Assembly (NCBI GenBank): GCA_963795335.1
Contig: CAWCHI010000006.1
Location: forward strand, 124,001 to 188,000
Length of the DNA stretch: 64,000 bases
Direction of reading: 5' to 3'
From: Trebonia sp963795335
GTDB taxonomy: Bacteria; Actinomycetota; Actinomycetes; Streptosporangiales; Streptosporangiaceae
Positions 1 to 9,075 of this stretch are shown here, one piece after another; the stretch's first letter is position 1, and each line of letters starts with the position of its first letter. A program made the translations under genes and the position numbers. A model generated the notes under the pieces. That model saw nothing but the letters and a program-made list of their open reading frames with translations, had not been told where the DNA came from and ran no database searches.

Positions 1-126
1 ACAGACCATCTTCACCCCGGTGTCCCGGTTTGCCTAGGCCTGCCGGCCCCGAGGGCTGGCCGTGGGCGCGGCGGCGACGGCCAGCGGAGTTTTACCAGGC
101 TGACCGCGCCGGACCGCCAACTTGCC

Positions 127-132
127 TATAAT
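127..132 (+). promoter_or_regulatory. -10 hexamer of a leaderless promoter
   Basis: A perfect TATAAT stands six bases before the ATG at 139, so the A of that ATG would be the transcription start and the mRNA would be leaderless, which is common in actinobacteria. No Shine-Dalgarno-like sequence precedes the ATG, which supports this. No well-spaced -35 is visible (CTGACC at 100-105 is about 21 bases away). Confidence 0.55.
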
Positions 133-138
133 TCCTAC

Positions 139-1059
139 ATGATTAGTGGCGATAGCGGCGTGCTGATTCCCCGTCCGGACGAGGCGGTCGTCGCGGTCGA
201 GCCGCCGGGCCGGGGAGCCGGGTTCTGGGCGGGCGCGCCGTCCGCCGTCGCCGCCGACGGCGGCGTGTACCTCGCCTGGCGGCTGCGCCGTCCGGTCGGC
301 GACGGGCGGGGTTACGCGGTGGCGGTCGCGTTCGCGTCTGACGGGGTGCACTTCGGCGAGCCGGTCGCGGTCATCACCAAGGAAGCGGCCGACACCGAGT
401 CGCTCGAGCGGCCCGAGCTGGTGCAGCTGCCTGGCGGCGGCTGGCGGCTGTACCTGAGCTGCGCCACCTACGGCACCAAGCACTGGCGGGTCGAGGTGAC
501 CGACGCCGCCCACCCGGGCGAGTTCGACGCCGCCAAGCGGGCGGTGGTGCTGCCCGGCGACCCGCTCAAGCGGGCGGTCAAGGACCCGGTCGTCACCTGC
601 CGTGACGGCCGCTGGCACCTGTGGGCGACGATCCACCCGCTGGCCGACCCGGACGAGACCGACGAGATGACGACCGAGTACGCCACCAGCGCCGACGGGC
701 TCGACTGGACCTGGCAGGGCACCGCCCTGGCAGGCAGGCCGGGCGAGTGGGACTCCCGCGGCGCCCGGGTCACCGCGGTCCGCTTCGGCGCCGGCGGCCA
801 CCCGGTCACGGCCTACTACGACGGCCGCGCCAGCGCGGCCGAGAACTACGAGGAGCGGACCGGGATCGCCTTCGGGACCGATCCGGCGGCGCTCAGCGCG
901 GCTTCGGCGCCGGGCGGCGGCCCGGCTGCCAGCTCCCCCTACGGTCGCGGCGGGCTGCGCTACCTGGACCTGGTCGACCTGCCGGACGGCACCACCCGGC
1001 TCTACTACGAGCTGGCGCGGGCCGACGGCTCGCACGCGCTGGTGACCGAGCTCCGGTAG
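139..1059 (+). CDS. GH43/GH32-like beta-propeller protein
   Basis: This intact 306-residue protein looks like a five-bladed beta-propeller of the glycoside hydrolase 43/32 superfamily. Repeated blade-like stretches with Asp-Gly turns are visible, and the segment KDPVVTCRDGRWHLWAT (about residues 154-170) resembles the KDP...DG-W/Y-hl pattern of GH43 blades; ERPELV near residue 97 is a similar blade start. There is no signal peptide, so it would act in the cytoplasm, unlike most secreted arabinanases. Substrate and activity cannot be read from the sequence; a non-enzymatic propeller is possible. The start is set by the TATAAT at 127-132. It converges on the sulfotransferase gene with only six bases between stops. 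Confidence 0.6.
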   Translation: MISGDSGVLIPRPDEAVVAVEPPGRGAGFWAGAPSAVAADGGVYLAWRLRRPVGDGRGYAVAVAFASDGVHFGEPVAVITKEAADTESLERPELVQLPGGGWRLYLSCATYGTKHWRVEVTDAAHPGEFDAAKRAVVLPGDPLKRAVKDPVVTCRDGRWHLWATIHPLADPDETDEMTTEYATSADGLDWTWQGTALAGRPGEWDSRGARVTAVRFGAGGHPVTAYYDGRASAAENYEERTGIAFGTDPAALSAASAPGGGPAASSPYGRGGLRYLDLVDLPDGTTRLYYELARADGSHALVTELR

Positions 1060-1065
1060 GACCGG

Positions 1066-2049
1066 CTAGCGCCGGAAGCCGTTCTTGGCCTGGGCCTGCC
1101 CCGCCGGGCGGGAGCCGACCATGTTGCCCGCGCGGTCGCGGGGCGCGAGCCAGTCGGTGAAATCCTCCCCCAGCAGCGCGCCGAGCAGCCGCACGTCCTC
1201 GTCGAAGCGGGGCAGCAGCGCCTGGCGCTGCTCCCAGCCAAGCGGCTGGCGCTCGCGGCGGCCCCGCTGCAGGAAGCGCTCCAGCCGGTGGGTGGCGGCG
1301 GTGGCGGCGGTGCCGGGCAGCAGCCGCCCGGCGGTGTCGCTGACCCGCATGCCGAGGGACACCGCGCGGTGCGCGAGGGTCGGCTCCGGGTGCGCGGTGA
1401 CGTTCTCCCGGGGGATCTCCGCCAGCAGCCCGGTCTCGACCCCGAGGAAGCCGCAGATCTGGTCCAGCACCGCGGCCGGCTCCTCGATCAGCCGCCGGTA
1501 GCGCAGCACCAGCACCTGCTCGCGGGGGAACAACGAGAACGCGCGCTCCAGCTGCTCGCCGTACCGGCTCAGCCCGGTGTAGTGCCAGAACGAGGCCCAG
1601 CCGGCCGCGATCCGGCCTGCCTCCTCCTCGCACGCGCGCAGGAAGTCACCCTCCGGCTCCAGGCCGGCCGACCACAGGTGGGTCCAGTTCGAGTGGGCCC
1701 GCTCGACCGGGTCGCGGATGACCACGATGAGCGCGGCGTCCGGGATCAGCGCCCGGATGCGCTCCATCGCGCCCGCGTCGTAGAGGTACAGCGGGGTCGC
1801 CTCGCCGCGCAGCGCGCCCGGGGCCGCGGCGTCGAACAGCGCCTCGTAGCGGTCACGCTGCCACACGTGCTCGCGGTAGGTGAGCGCGTCGCCGGGGCCG
1901 CCCCGGGTGGGGGGCGGGCCGTCGGTCAGGAAGAACTTCGGCTCCTTGATCGGCGACAGGTACAGGCCGGGATGCCGGGACAGCGCCGTGTGCAGGGCCG
2001 TCGTCCCGGCCTTGGGCACGCCGGCCACCAGGAAGTCGGGCAGCGCCAT
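1066..2049 (-). CDS. PAPS-dependent sulfotransferase
   Basis: A 327-residue protein of the P-loop sulfotransferase family, which moves sulfate from PAPS to a hydroxyl of a carbohydrate, lipid or small molecule. The 5'-phosphosulfate loop is the N-terminal VPKAGTTAL (about residues 11-19) and the 3'-phosphate site is VIRDPVERAHSNW (about 110-122). The C-terminal half carries the family's helical R/L-rich region (RYRRLIEEP). The ATG at 2049 is preceded by a GGGAGAGG-type ribosome site. The acceptor is unknown; no sulfate-assimilation genes are nearby. The gene is intact. Confidence 0.85.
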   Translation of the reverse strand: MALPDFLVAGVPKAGTTALHTALSRHPGLYLSPIKEPKFFLTDGPPPTRGGPGDALTYREHVWQRDRYEALFDAAAPGALRGEATPLYLYDAGAMERIRALIPDAALIVVIRDPVERAHSNWTHLWSAGLEPEGDFLRACEEEAGRIAAGWASFWHYTGLSRYGEQLERAFSLFPREQVLVLRYRRLIEEPAAVLDQICGFLGVETGLLAEIPRENVTAHPEPTLAHRAVSLGMRVSDTAGRLLPGTAATAATHRLERFLQRGRRERQPLGWEQRQALLPRFDEDVRLLGALLGEDFTDWLAPRDRAGNMVGSRPAGQAQAKNGFRR

Positions 2050-2312
2050 CGCCCCTCTCCCCCCTTGACAGGCCGGCGGAGCCTCCGGCCAGCGGCCGAC
2101 ATTACCTACTTTTCTGATGATATTAATCGTAATAACGGCGGCCGGTCAACGCGCGCTCCGCCACGGCGGGGGCCGCGATCAGCGCAATTACCCGTCTGAA
2201 CCGGTTCAACCCTCAGGCGACTGTCTCCCGCTGAGACAAGGCGCGCGGCCGGCGGGCCGACGATGATAGGAAAAGAGCAAACGCAGGCCGGCGCGTGCTC
2301 CAGGGAGGACTG

Positions 2313-2639
2313 ATGATCTTCATCACGGCGAAGTTCCAGATCAAGCCCGAGGACGCTGAGCAGTGGCCGCAGATCGCGGCCGCGTTCACCCAGGCGACCA
2401 GGAGCGAGCCCGGGTGCCTGTGGTTCGACTGGTCCCGCAGCGTGGCCGACCCGAACGAGTACGTCCTGGTGGAGGCGTTCCGCGACCAGGACGCGGGCGT
2501 CGCCCACGTGACCTCGGCCCACTTCAAGGAGGCGCAGCAGACGCTCCCGCCGCACCTGGCGCGCACCCCGCGGATCATCAACGCCACCATCGAGCAGGAC
2601 GACTGGTCGCTGCTGGGCGAGCTGGCGGTGCCCGAGTAG
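2313..2639 (+). CDS. ABM-domain monooxygenase-like protein
   Basis: A 108-residue single-domain protein of the antibiotic biosynthesis monooxygenase (ABM) dimeric alpha/beta-barrel fold. Typical marks are the opening MIFITAKFQIKPE, the SEPGCLWFDW segment and EYVLVEAFRDQDA followed by H-x3-AHF. Members oxidise quinols or aromatic polyketides without cofactor, or act on small reactive compounds; the substrate here is not evident. The ATG at 2313 was chosen over an upstream GTG at 2295 because AGGGAGGA (2302-2309) sits at the right distance only for the ATG. It ends just before a hairpin shared with the next, convergent gene. Confidence 0.8.
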   Translation: MIFITAKFQIKPEDAEQWPQIAAAFTQATRSEPGCLWFDWSRSVADPNEYVLVEAFRDQDAGVAHVTSAHFKEAQQTLPPHLARTPRIINATIEQDDWSLLGELAVPE

Positions 2640-2656
2640 CGCCGCGCCACAGTAGT

Positions 2657-2680
2657 GCCGGGCCCCCGCGCGGGCCCGGC
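2657..2680. terminator. bidirectional hairpin terminator
   Basis: Perfect 9-bp stem GCCGGGCCC/GGGCCCGGC with a six-base loop, lying exactly between the stop codons of two convergent genes (2639 and 2681). No U-tract, as usual for high-GC actinobacteria. Confidence 0.7.
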
Positions 2681-2980
2681 TTACTCCAGCCGGGCCTGCT
2701 GGCCGAGCTGGATCAGCTGCAGCAGCGCGTCGCACCAGCGGTCATCGGAGGGCCGGGCGTCGAACCGCCCCAGGCACTCGTTAGCGGCGTCGAGCACGGC
2801 GGTGAAGATGGCGTTGTCCGCCGCGAACTCGTCCTCACCGCTGACCGCGGCGCCGCGGGGCGCGCCGAACGTGGGCGCCGTCTGGTGGCGTTCAAGGATT
2901 TCGGCGGCCCGCCGTGCCATCGCGAGCCCCAGGGTCTCGGCCAGCACCAGGTGCTGCGGGCCGAAAGCGCCGCCTTGCAT
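2681..2980 (-). CDS. hypothetical protein, 99 aa
   Basis: I do not recognise a family. The product is a small soluble, mostly helical protein without signal peptide or membrane segment; it contains one conserved-looking acidic stretch SGEDEFAADNA and a single Cys pair separated by 15 or so residues (ECLGRF ... DRWCDALL). The ATG at 2980 is favoured over the upstream GTG at 3007 by a GGAGGGG ribosome site seven bases before it. It is transcribed toward the ABM gene and shares the hairpin terminator at 2657-2680. It is downstream of no obvious operon partner. Confidence 0.6.
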   Translation of the reverse strand: MQGGAFGPQHLVLAETLGLAMARRAAEILERHQTAPTFGAPRGAAVSGEDEFAADNAIFTAVLDAANECLGRFDARPSDDRWCDALLQLIQLGQQARLE

Positions 2981-3137
2981 GTTCAGTCCCCTCCAGCGTG
3001 CAACCAAGTCTGGTGGCCAGGGGCGGCCACCGGGTGTGAACCGGCCTGCGCAGGTTCACGCGGTCCTACCATCATGCCGAGGGGTAGTGACATTCTTACG
3101 GGCAGTGACCTCCGTTGGCAAGCCGCCAAAGGTAACG

Positions 3138-4625
3138 TTAGGAATTCGGCCGTGCGGCCAGCCAGATCGCGTCGCTGTGCGGCAATTTGACCCGGTCGCC
3201 GCGGCCGAGCGAGGCCGCCAGGTCCTCTTCCGCGGCCGAGATACGGAGCCAGTCGGCGTAGGAGACTGGCCGCACCCCCCGGCCCTCCAGCACGGGGGCG
3301 ATCCCGGCCGCCTGCACCGGCCCGCCGGCCGGCTCGTCCGGCTCGGGGATCTCGCCCGCCGCCGCGTCGTGCCCGGGCAGCCGCAGCAGCCCGGGCCGGG
3401 GCAGCTTGCCCGCGGCGATGTCCGGTCCGCCCGCCAGGTCGGCCAGCAGCGCCTGGACGGTCTCGGCCGCGTCGGCCTTGTTGGTGCCGATGACCCCGGT
3501 CGGACCGCGCTTGAGCCAGCCCGCCACGTACTCTCCCGGCAGCGGCTCGCCCGAGGGGGAAAGGACGCGCCCGGCCTCGTTCGGGACGATGTAACCGCGG
3601 GGGTCGAAGGGGACGCCCGGCAGCGGGACCGACTGGTAGCCGACGCTGCGCAGCACCAGCTGCGCGTCGAGGACGTCGAACTCCCCGGTCCCCTCGAACA
3701 GTCCGTCGGGCGACAGCCGGGTGCGTTCCAGGCGCAGCCCGGCCACGGTCCCCGCCGCGGACGGGAGGATCTCGGCCGGCCGCAGCCAGAACCGCAGCCG
3801 CAGCTTCCGCTGCTGGCCGTCGTCGCGTGCCGGCCGCCGGCCAGCCCGCCATCGCGACCAGGTTGCCGCGCACCCGCCGGTCGGCCGCGGCGAGGGCGGC
3901 CGACTCACCCGAGCGGTCGTAGCCCTCCAGGTCGAACTCGGCCGGGTCGGTGCTCACGTGCACCCCGCCCAGCTCGCCCAGCTCGCGCAGTTCCTTGGTG
4001 GTGAACTTGGCCTGCGCCGGGCCGCGGCGGCCGATCACGTGGACCTCGCGAACCTTGGACGCGCGCAGCGCGTCCATCACTGGCTCGGGGATGTCGGTGT
4101 GCTCCAGCTCAGCCGGGTCGCGGGCGAGGATACGGGCCACGTCGACCGCGACATTGCCGACCCCGATGACCGCGACCGACTCGGCGTCGAGGCTGAACGC
4201 GTCCGGCCCGACGTCCGGGTGACCGCAGTACCAGTTGACGAAGTCGGTCGCGGCGTAGCTGCCCGGCAGGTCCTCGCCCGGGATGCCGAGCCTCCGGTCG
4301 CGCATCGCCCCGGTCGCGTACACGACCGCGTCGTAGCGTCCCGAGCAGGTCTTCCCGGGTGACGTCGGTGCCGAAGTGGACACCGCCGATGAACGTCACC
4401 CCGGGCGACTCGAGCACCCGGCGCAGGTAGTTGGCGACCGACTTGATCGACTTGTGGTCCGGCGCGACGCCGTAGCGGACCAGGCCGTACGGGGTGGGCA
4501 GGCGGTCGAGGACGTCGATCTGCGACGTCGACCGGGGCCGGCAGCAGCGCCGCCTGCTTCACCAGCGCCTCGGCGGTGTAGAGCCCGGCCGGGCCCGACC
4601 CGACCACGGCAACGTTCAGCGGCAT
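3138..4625 (-). CDS. fprA: NADPH-ferredoxin reductase, frame broken
   Basis: Adrenodoxin-reductase-like FprA, an FAD enzyme that passes electrons between NADPH and ferredoxin. The N-terminus MPLNVAVVGSGPAGLYTAEA is the FAD dinucleotide-binding loop; the NADPH fold follows as SVAVIGVGNVAVDVAR, then VIGRRGPAQAKFTTKELREL, and the C-terminal family motif GWLKRGPTGVIGTNKADA is present. The reading passes through three or more frames (breaks near 4535, 4345 and 3840), so about 495 codons are spanned compared with about 456 residues in mycobacterial FprA. It lies 29 bases downstream of dxs on the same strand, suggesting co-transcription; reduced ferredoxin can feed the iron-sulfur steps of the same isoprenoid pathway (IspG/IspH), which is inference from context. 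Confidence 0.85.
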
Positions 4626-4654
4626 GGACGCGAGGTCGTACCACGGAGGGTGGG

Positions 4655-6645
4655 CTAGCTCGCGCTCGGATCGGTCCTGCGTCGAGGCTCCAGTTGGCGC
4701 CGATGCCGCGGCTGCGGCTCGCCGGTGCCTCCGGCGTCCGGCGCCGGCGGGCGACCGCCTCGGTCAGCTGCCGGGCCAGGTGCTGCGGGGTCAGCCCGGC
4801 CGCCTCGAGGATCTCATCGCGGGTGCCGTGGTCGAGGAACTCCTGGGCCAGGCCGTAGGTCTTGACCGGGATGTCGACGTCGTGGTCGCGCAGCAGCCGC
4901 GCCACCGCGTCGCCGAAACCGCCTGACCCGGCCGTTGTCCTCGACCACCGCGACCAGCCGGTGCGGCGGGCCGCGGCGACGACCGCCTCGTCGACCGGCT
5001 TGACCCAGCGCGGGTCGACGACGGTGACCCCGATGCCGTGGTCGCTCGAGGCGCCGGGCGACCTCGACGCAGGTGACGGCCATCGGGCCGGCCCCCAGCA
5101 GCAGCACGTCGCGGCCGAGCCCGGGTCCGGGGACGGCGAGCATGTCCATCGAGCCGAGCTGGCCGACCGCCTCGGCCTCGGCCCCGACGGTGCCCTTGGG
5201 CCAGCGCACCACGGTGGGACCGTCGGCTGACCGCGACCGCCTCGCCCAGCAGCTCGGCGATGCGGCTGCCGTCGCGCGGGGCGGCGACCCGCAGGCCCGG
5301 GACGACCTGGAGGATCGAGCCGTCCCACATCCCGTTGTGGGAGGCGCCGTCGGGCCCGGTGACGCCGGCCCGGTCGAGGGTGACGGTGACCGGCAGCTTG
5401 TGCAGCGCCACGTCCATCAGCAGCTGGTCGAAAGCCCGGTTGAGGAACGTCGCGTAGATCGACACCACCGGGTGCAGGCCCGCCATCGCCAGCCCGGCCG
5501 CCATCGTCATCGCCGTGCTGCTCGGCGATGCCGACGTCGTAGACCCGGTCCGGGTAGGCCGCCTTGAACGGGGCCAGGCCGACCGGGTGCAGCATCGCGG
5601 CGGTGATGGCGACCACGTCGGGGCGGCGGGCGCCGATGGCGACCATCTCGTCGGCGTACACGTCGCTCCACGACCGCTTGGCGGGCTTGGGCGCGGCCGG
5701 CTGGCCGGCGCCGCCAGGCTGCTTGGGCGCCGGTGCCGGGGACCTGGTGCAGGCAGTCCTCTTCGTTCTGCTCGGCCAGCGGGTAGCCGAAGCCCTTGCG
5801 GGTGATCGCGTGCACCAGTACCGGGCCGCTGTACTCGTTGGCCTGGCGCAGCGCGTGCTCGGTCATCTCCTCGTCGTGGCCGTCGATCGGGCCGATGTAC
5901 TTGATGCCGAGGTCCTCGAACAGCACCTGCGGCTGGAGGAAGTCCTTGAGGCCCTTCTTGGCCCCGTGCAGCGCGCCGAACAGCGGGATTGCCGACGAGC
6001 GGGGCGCTGGTGACGGTGGTCTTGATGAGGTCGAGGACGTGCTCGTAGCGTCTGGCTGACCCGGATGGTGCTCAGGTGGGTGGCGAGCCCGCCGATCGTC
6101 GGCTGGTAGGAGCGGCCGTTGTCGTTGACCACGATGACGAGCTTGGAGTCGCGGGCCACGGCGATGTTGTTGAGCGCCTCCCAGGCCATGCCGCCGGTCA
6201 GCGCGCCGTCGCCGATCACCGCGACCACCGTGCGGTCGTGCTCGCCGCGCAGCTTGTACGCCTTGGCCATGCCGTCGGCGTAGGACAGGGAGGTCGAGGC
6301 GTGGCTGTTCTCGACCAGGTCGTGCTCGGACTCGGCCCGGCTCGGGTAGCCCGACAGGCCGCCGGTCTGCCGCAGCGTGTGGAACTGGCCGTACCGTCCG
6401 GTCAGCAGCTTGTGCACGTAGGACTGGTGGCCGGTGTCGAAGACGAGCTTGTCCTTGGGCGAGTCGAACACCCGGTGCAGCGCGATGGTGAGCTCGACCA
6501 CCCCGAGGTTCGGCCCCAGGTGGCCGCTGGTCCTGGTCACCGTCTCGACCAGGACGTCGCGGATCTCCGCCGCCAGCAGGCCCAGCTGCTCCTGGCTGAG
6601 GTCCTTGAGGTCCTCCGGGCCGTTGATGCGCTCAAGCAAGGTCAC
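4655..6645 (-). CDS. dxs: 1-deoxy-D-xylulose-5-phosphate synthase, frame broken
   Basis: Thiamine-diphosphate enzyme condensing pyruvate and glyceraldehyde 3-phosphate to DXP, the first step of the MEP isoprenoid pathway. Visible are TSGHLGPNLGVVELTIALH and DTGHQSYVHKLLTGR in the N-terminal domain, the ThDP/Mg site GDGALTGGMAWEALNN (about residues 148-163), the acceptor-domain YDVGIAEQH with the catalytic Glu, and the C-terminal EFLDHGTRDEILE. The sequence switches frame at least six times between about 6050 and 4690, and the span is not a multiple of three. The stop is taken as TAG at 4657-4655, which needs a last shift near 4690. The start is GTG 6645 with GAGGAG six bases before it. Confidence 0.9.
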
Positions 6646-6683
6646 GGGCTGCTCCTCATGCGGCGTTCCCGACGGACTACCGC

Positions 6684-6706
6684 ATACTAGTGGCGATCAT
6701 CGCCAC
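6684..6706 (-). promoter_or_regulatory. dxs promoter with operator-like palindrome
   Basis: On the minus strand TAGTAT (6689-6684) is a good -10. Immediately upstream is the palindrome GTGGCGATgATCGCCAC (6706-6690), 8-bp arms around one base, which exactly fills a 17-base -35/-10 spacer. The expected transcription start near 6677 leaves a leader of about 30 bases before the GTG at 6645. A repressor or activator binding here would control dxs and fprA. The -35 is weak (CGACCG-like). Confidence 0.45.
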
Positions 6707-6720
6707 CGGTCGCGTGCGCG

Positions 6721-6758
6721 GGCGCCGTTAACCGACACGCGCGTCGGTTAACGGCGCC
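6721..6758. promoter_or_regulatory. perfect 16-bp inverted repeat upstream of dxs
   Basis: GGCGCCGTTAACCGAC, six-base centre ACGCGC, then the exact complement GTCGGTTAACGGCGCC. Each arm contains the palindrome GTTAAC. It lies just upstream of the proposed dxs promoter and far (over 200 bases) from the end of the GH16 gene, so an operator is as likely as a terminator for readthrough. Confidence 0.5.
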
Positions 6759-6864
6759 GCTCCCGCCGCCAGATGCACGGTAAACCGGCGATAAGGGTCG
6801 CCGCGCGCGCGGGCGACTGTGTTCGGTTTCACGCGCGTCAATGAGGACCGTCCGGCCGCGCGCA

Positions 6865-6885
6865 CCGCGCTTCTTGCTGTTATCT
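6865..6885. repeat. dispersed 21-bp element, copy 1
   Basis: The 20-base core CGCGCTTCTTGCTGTTATCT (6866-6885) plus one preceding C is identical to 40933-40953, where it starts an 18-bp tandem repeat array. Here it is a single copy in the intergenic region between dxs and the GH16 gene. Function unknown. Confidence 0.6.
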
Positions 6886-6894
6886 AGCGGGGCA

Positions 6895-6951
6895 GAGCGG
6901 GCGGTTCCCCGCCCGCTCCGGGCCGGCCGCACCGAACGGCGCGGCCGGCCC
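6895..6951 (-). terminator. double hairpin terminator after GH16 gene
   Basis: Two perfect stems in tandem: GGGCCGGCCGC/GCGGCCGGCCC (6920-6930 with 6941-6951, ten-base loop) and GAGCGGGCGG/CCGCCCGCTC (6895-6904 with 6909-6918, loop TTCC). The first starts 12 bases after the GH16 stop codon. Confidence 0.7.
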
Positions 6952-6963
6952 GGCGTCCGCGGG

Positions 6964-7928
6964 TTACGAGAACTCCCGCAGGTACTTCACCTGGACGTTG
7001 CCCGGGGTGCCGAGGGCGCCGGAGGCGCACACGTTGTTCCCGTTGGCCTCGCAGCTTCCCTCGCTGAAGGTGAGCCACATCGGGTCGGACGGCCCGGTCA
7101 CGCTCTCGTTGATCGTGACGTAGAGCGAGCCGTCGTAGTAGACCTGCACGCCGGAACTGGTAAAGGCGATGTCCACGATGTGCCAGCCCGGCTGGATGTT
7201 CGTCCCGGTCGGGGTGGCGTTGGACTTGCAGTCGTAGGTCCACGGGTTGGTCGAGATCTCGCTGCTCGAGGCGGACCCGTCGCAGGAGGTGTAGTGCCAG
7301 CTCACGTAGTTGGTGCCGAAGTTCGCCTCGACCGCGTCGATCTCCCCCTGGGCCGGCCAGTTGTTGCCGTACATCCAGTACGCCGGCCAGTCCTGGAAGT
7401 TGCTGAAGTAGACGTCGGCCTCGTAGACGTAGCCGGCCGTGGTCGGCACGGTTGTCGGCGACTGGATCGAGGCGCAGTCGTTGGCCGCGCCGGTCGTGGT
7501 GATCTGGGCGTACCCGCTGGAGTTGAGCGAGATCGCCCCCGGGTTGGCCGGGCAGTTGCCGGGATCGTTCGCCGGGTCGTTCCAGCCCAGCCGGCCAGGG
7601 TGGCCGGGTCGACCTGCTGGACCAGCGGGTGGCCGCTTTGCAGTGCGGCCGCGTACGGGACGGTGGCGCCGGTCGGTGACGGCGACGGGCTGGTCGGGGT
7701 CGGCGACGGCGACGTCTTGGTCGGGGTCGGCGTGGGCGTGGGCGACTTGGTCGGGGAGGGCGACGTCTTGGTCGGGGTCGGGGTCGGGGTGGGGGTCGCC
7801 GGGCTGCTGTGGTGCGGATGATGGTGCAGTGGCGCTGCGTTGCCGGGCAACTCGACGACGGTCAGGCCCACGGCCAGACCCGCGGCGGCGATGCCCACTC
7901 CGACGAAGACGGGAATGCGTGCTCTCAT
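6964..7928 (-). CDS. secreted GH16-family glucanase, one frameshift
   Basis: Secreted beta-glucanase/laminarinase-like protein with the concanavalin-like fold. Residues 1-30 form a signal peptide (MRARIPVFVGVGIAAAGLAV), followed by a His-rich patch and a long Pro/Thr/Ser linker with PTPTKTSPSPT repeats (about residues 45-90). The catalytic GH16 signature E-I-D-x-x-E is seen in GEIDAVEANFG, preceded by WPAYWMYGNNWP. One frame break lies near 7585, between the linker and the catalytic domain. Paired cysteines (DCAS, SCDGS, YDCKS, SCEANGNNVC) fit an extracellular protein. ATG 7928 has AAAGGAG upstream. Substrate is probably a beta-1,3 or mixed-linked glucan, by family only. Confidence 0.8.
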
Positions 7929-8449
7929 GCGACACTCCTTTCGAGGGTCGGCGGAATGACACCGCCGTCGCTGCGGGATTTGCTTCGAGATTGCGGCGAT
8001 CGGACATTGAGAAATATCCGGGGGGGAACATCAAACCGATGCCGGAATCCGTCGGCCCCCGCGTCGGCGCACTAGCAAAAGATCCCCTGCGCTGCACCGA
8101 TGCCCCGAATGAGGGGGCCGAAACAGCCAGTAAACGGACTCTTACGTTGTCATTCCGGAAACCCGGAAAAGAGCCCGTGAAGATAACGCTGTCGTATCTC
8201 TGCGTAATCGTGAGGCGAATTATCCGGGCGCGGGGAATGGCGCGGTTAAATCCGCGGGAATTACACGCGAGGGGGTACGGGGATCAGCGACGGGACAACG
8301 GGCAGCCGTGTGCACGGCGACGACCTGCCGGCCGGGGCGGGCGTCCCGGGCCCCGGCTGTCAGCAGATGGTCCATGAGGTCGATCCGGGTGAGCGGCAGC
8401 AGGACGTGCGTACCAGGACGGCGGCCGCCCGCGGTGCCGTCCGGCACCG
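7929..8449. other. intergenic, no confident gene
   Basis: This 521-base stretch is lower in GC than its surroundings and presumably holds the promoter of the GH16 gene. The only symmetric element I see is TTCCGGaaacCCGGAA at 8153-8168. Reading frames here lack plausible starts or composition. Confidence 0.5.
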
Positions 8450-8899
8450 CTATCGGCGCAGGCCCCGCTCAGGCCGGTGGTGGCGGGCGGCACCGGAGTC
8501 AGGCACGCTCGCCTGGGCCGGGACCCGGGCGGCGGACCAGCAGCGCACGATGTCGCGCATCGACAGCAGGCCCACCACGTCCTGACCCTCCACCACCACC
8601 AGGTGACGGAAGCCGCCCCGGATCATCGCCGCGGCCGCGCTCTCCATCGTCGTCTCGCGCGCGGCGAAGACCAGGTCCTGGGTGCAGTGCTCGCCCGCCG
8701 CCTCGCGATCCGGGCTCTGGCCGGAGCCGACCGAGTTGAGGATGTCGCGCTCGGTCAGGATGCCGATCCCGCCCTCGTCCGAGTCCACCACAACCGCGGC
8801 CCCGACCTTGCGGGCGGCCATCATCCGGGCCGCCTCCCGCAGCGTGTGGGCCGGCCCGATGCTGAGGACCTGCGCGGACATTCCGTCTTCGACCTTCAT
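8450..8899 (-). CDS. CBS-domain pair protein
   Basis: A 149-residue protein consisting of two CBS motifs, which bind adenine nucleotides and sense energy state. CBS1 covers roughly MSAQVLSIGPAHTLREAARM to GILTERDI (residues 7-55) and CBS2 the stretch TTMESAAAAMIRGGFRHLVV to LLSMRDIVR (about 80-125). Size and order resemble hypoxia-responsive Hrp1-type stand-alone CBS proteins of actinobacteria. A basic C-terminal tail follows. ATG 8899 is chosen because GGGGG lies eight bases upstream; a GTG at 8908 is an in-frame alternative. Confidence 0.8.
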   Translation of the reverse strand: MKVEDGMSAQVLSIGPAHTLREAARMMAARKVGAAVVVDSDEGGIGILTERDILNSVGSGQSPDREAAGEHCTQDLVFAARETTMESAAAAMIRGGFRHLVVVEGQDVVGLLSMRDIVRCWSAARVPAQASVPDSGAARHHRPERGLRR

Positions 8900-9075
8900 G
8901 CGCTCCACCCCCGGAGCTTGGCTCGGTCAATCGCGGGGAACTTGCATGTTCCGGGCATACCCGCTTTCCTGCGGAAACACTCCCCCGGTGGCGCCGGCGC
9001 CCGGCCCCGGGGGTACGGTTCTGCTAACCGAACGTTCTGGAAACAGAACGCTATCCACCGGAGCGAGGAGCGCGG

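Noticed and set aside
34..1035. Long open frame on the minus strand opposite the first gene
   Set aside because: It is an Arg/Gly/Val-rich mirror of the plus-strand gene, without any motif; typical of antisense frames in high-GC DNA.
6600..6760. Riboswitch in the dxs leader
   Set aside because: The predicted leader is only about 30 bases and has no known riboswitch core; the inverted repeats lie upstream of the promoter.
7600..7810. Repeat or mobile element in the region with GTCGGGGTCGG repeats
   Set aside because: It is the coding sequence of the Pro/Thr/Ser linker of the GH16 protein.
8220..8447. Possible 75-residue gene after the CBS protein
   Set aside because: No ribosome site, no conserved pattern and composition like random high-GC sequence.
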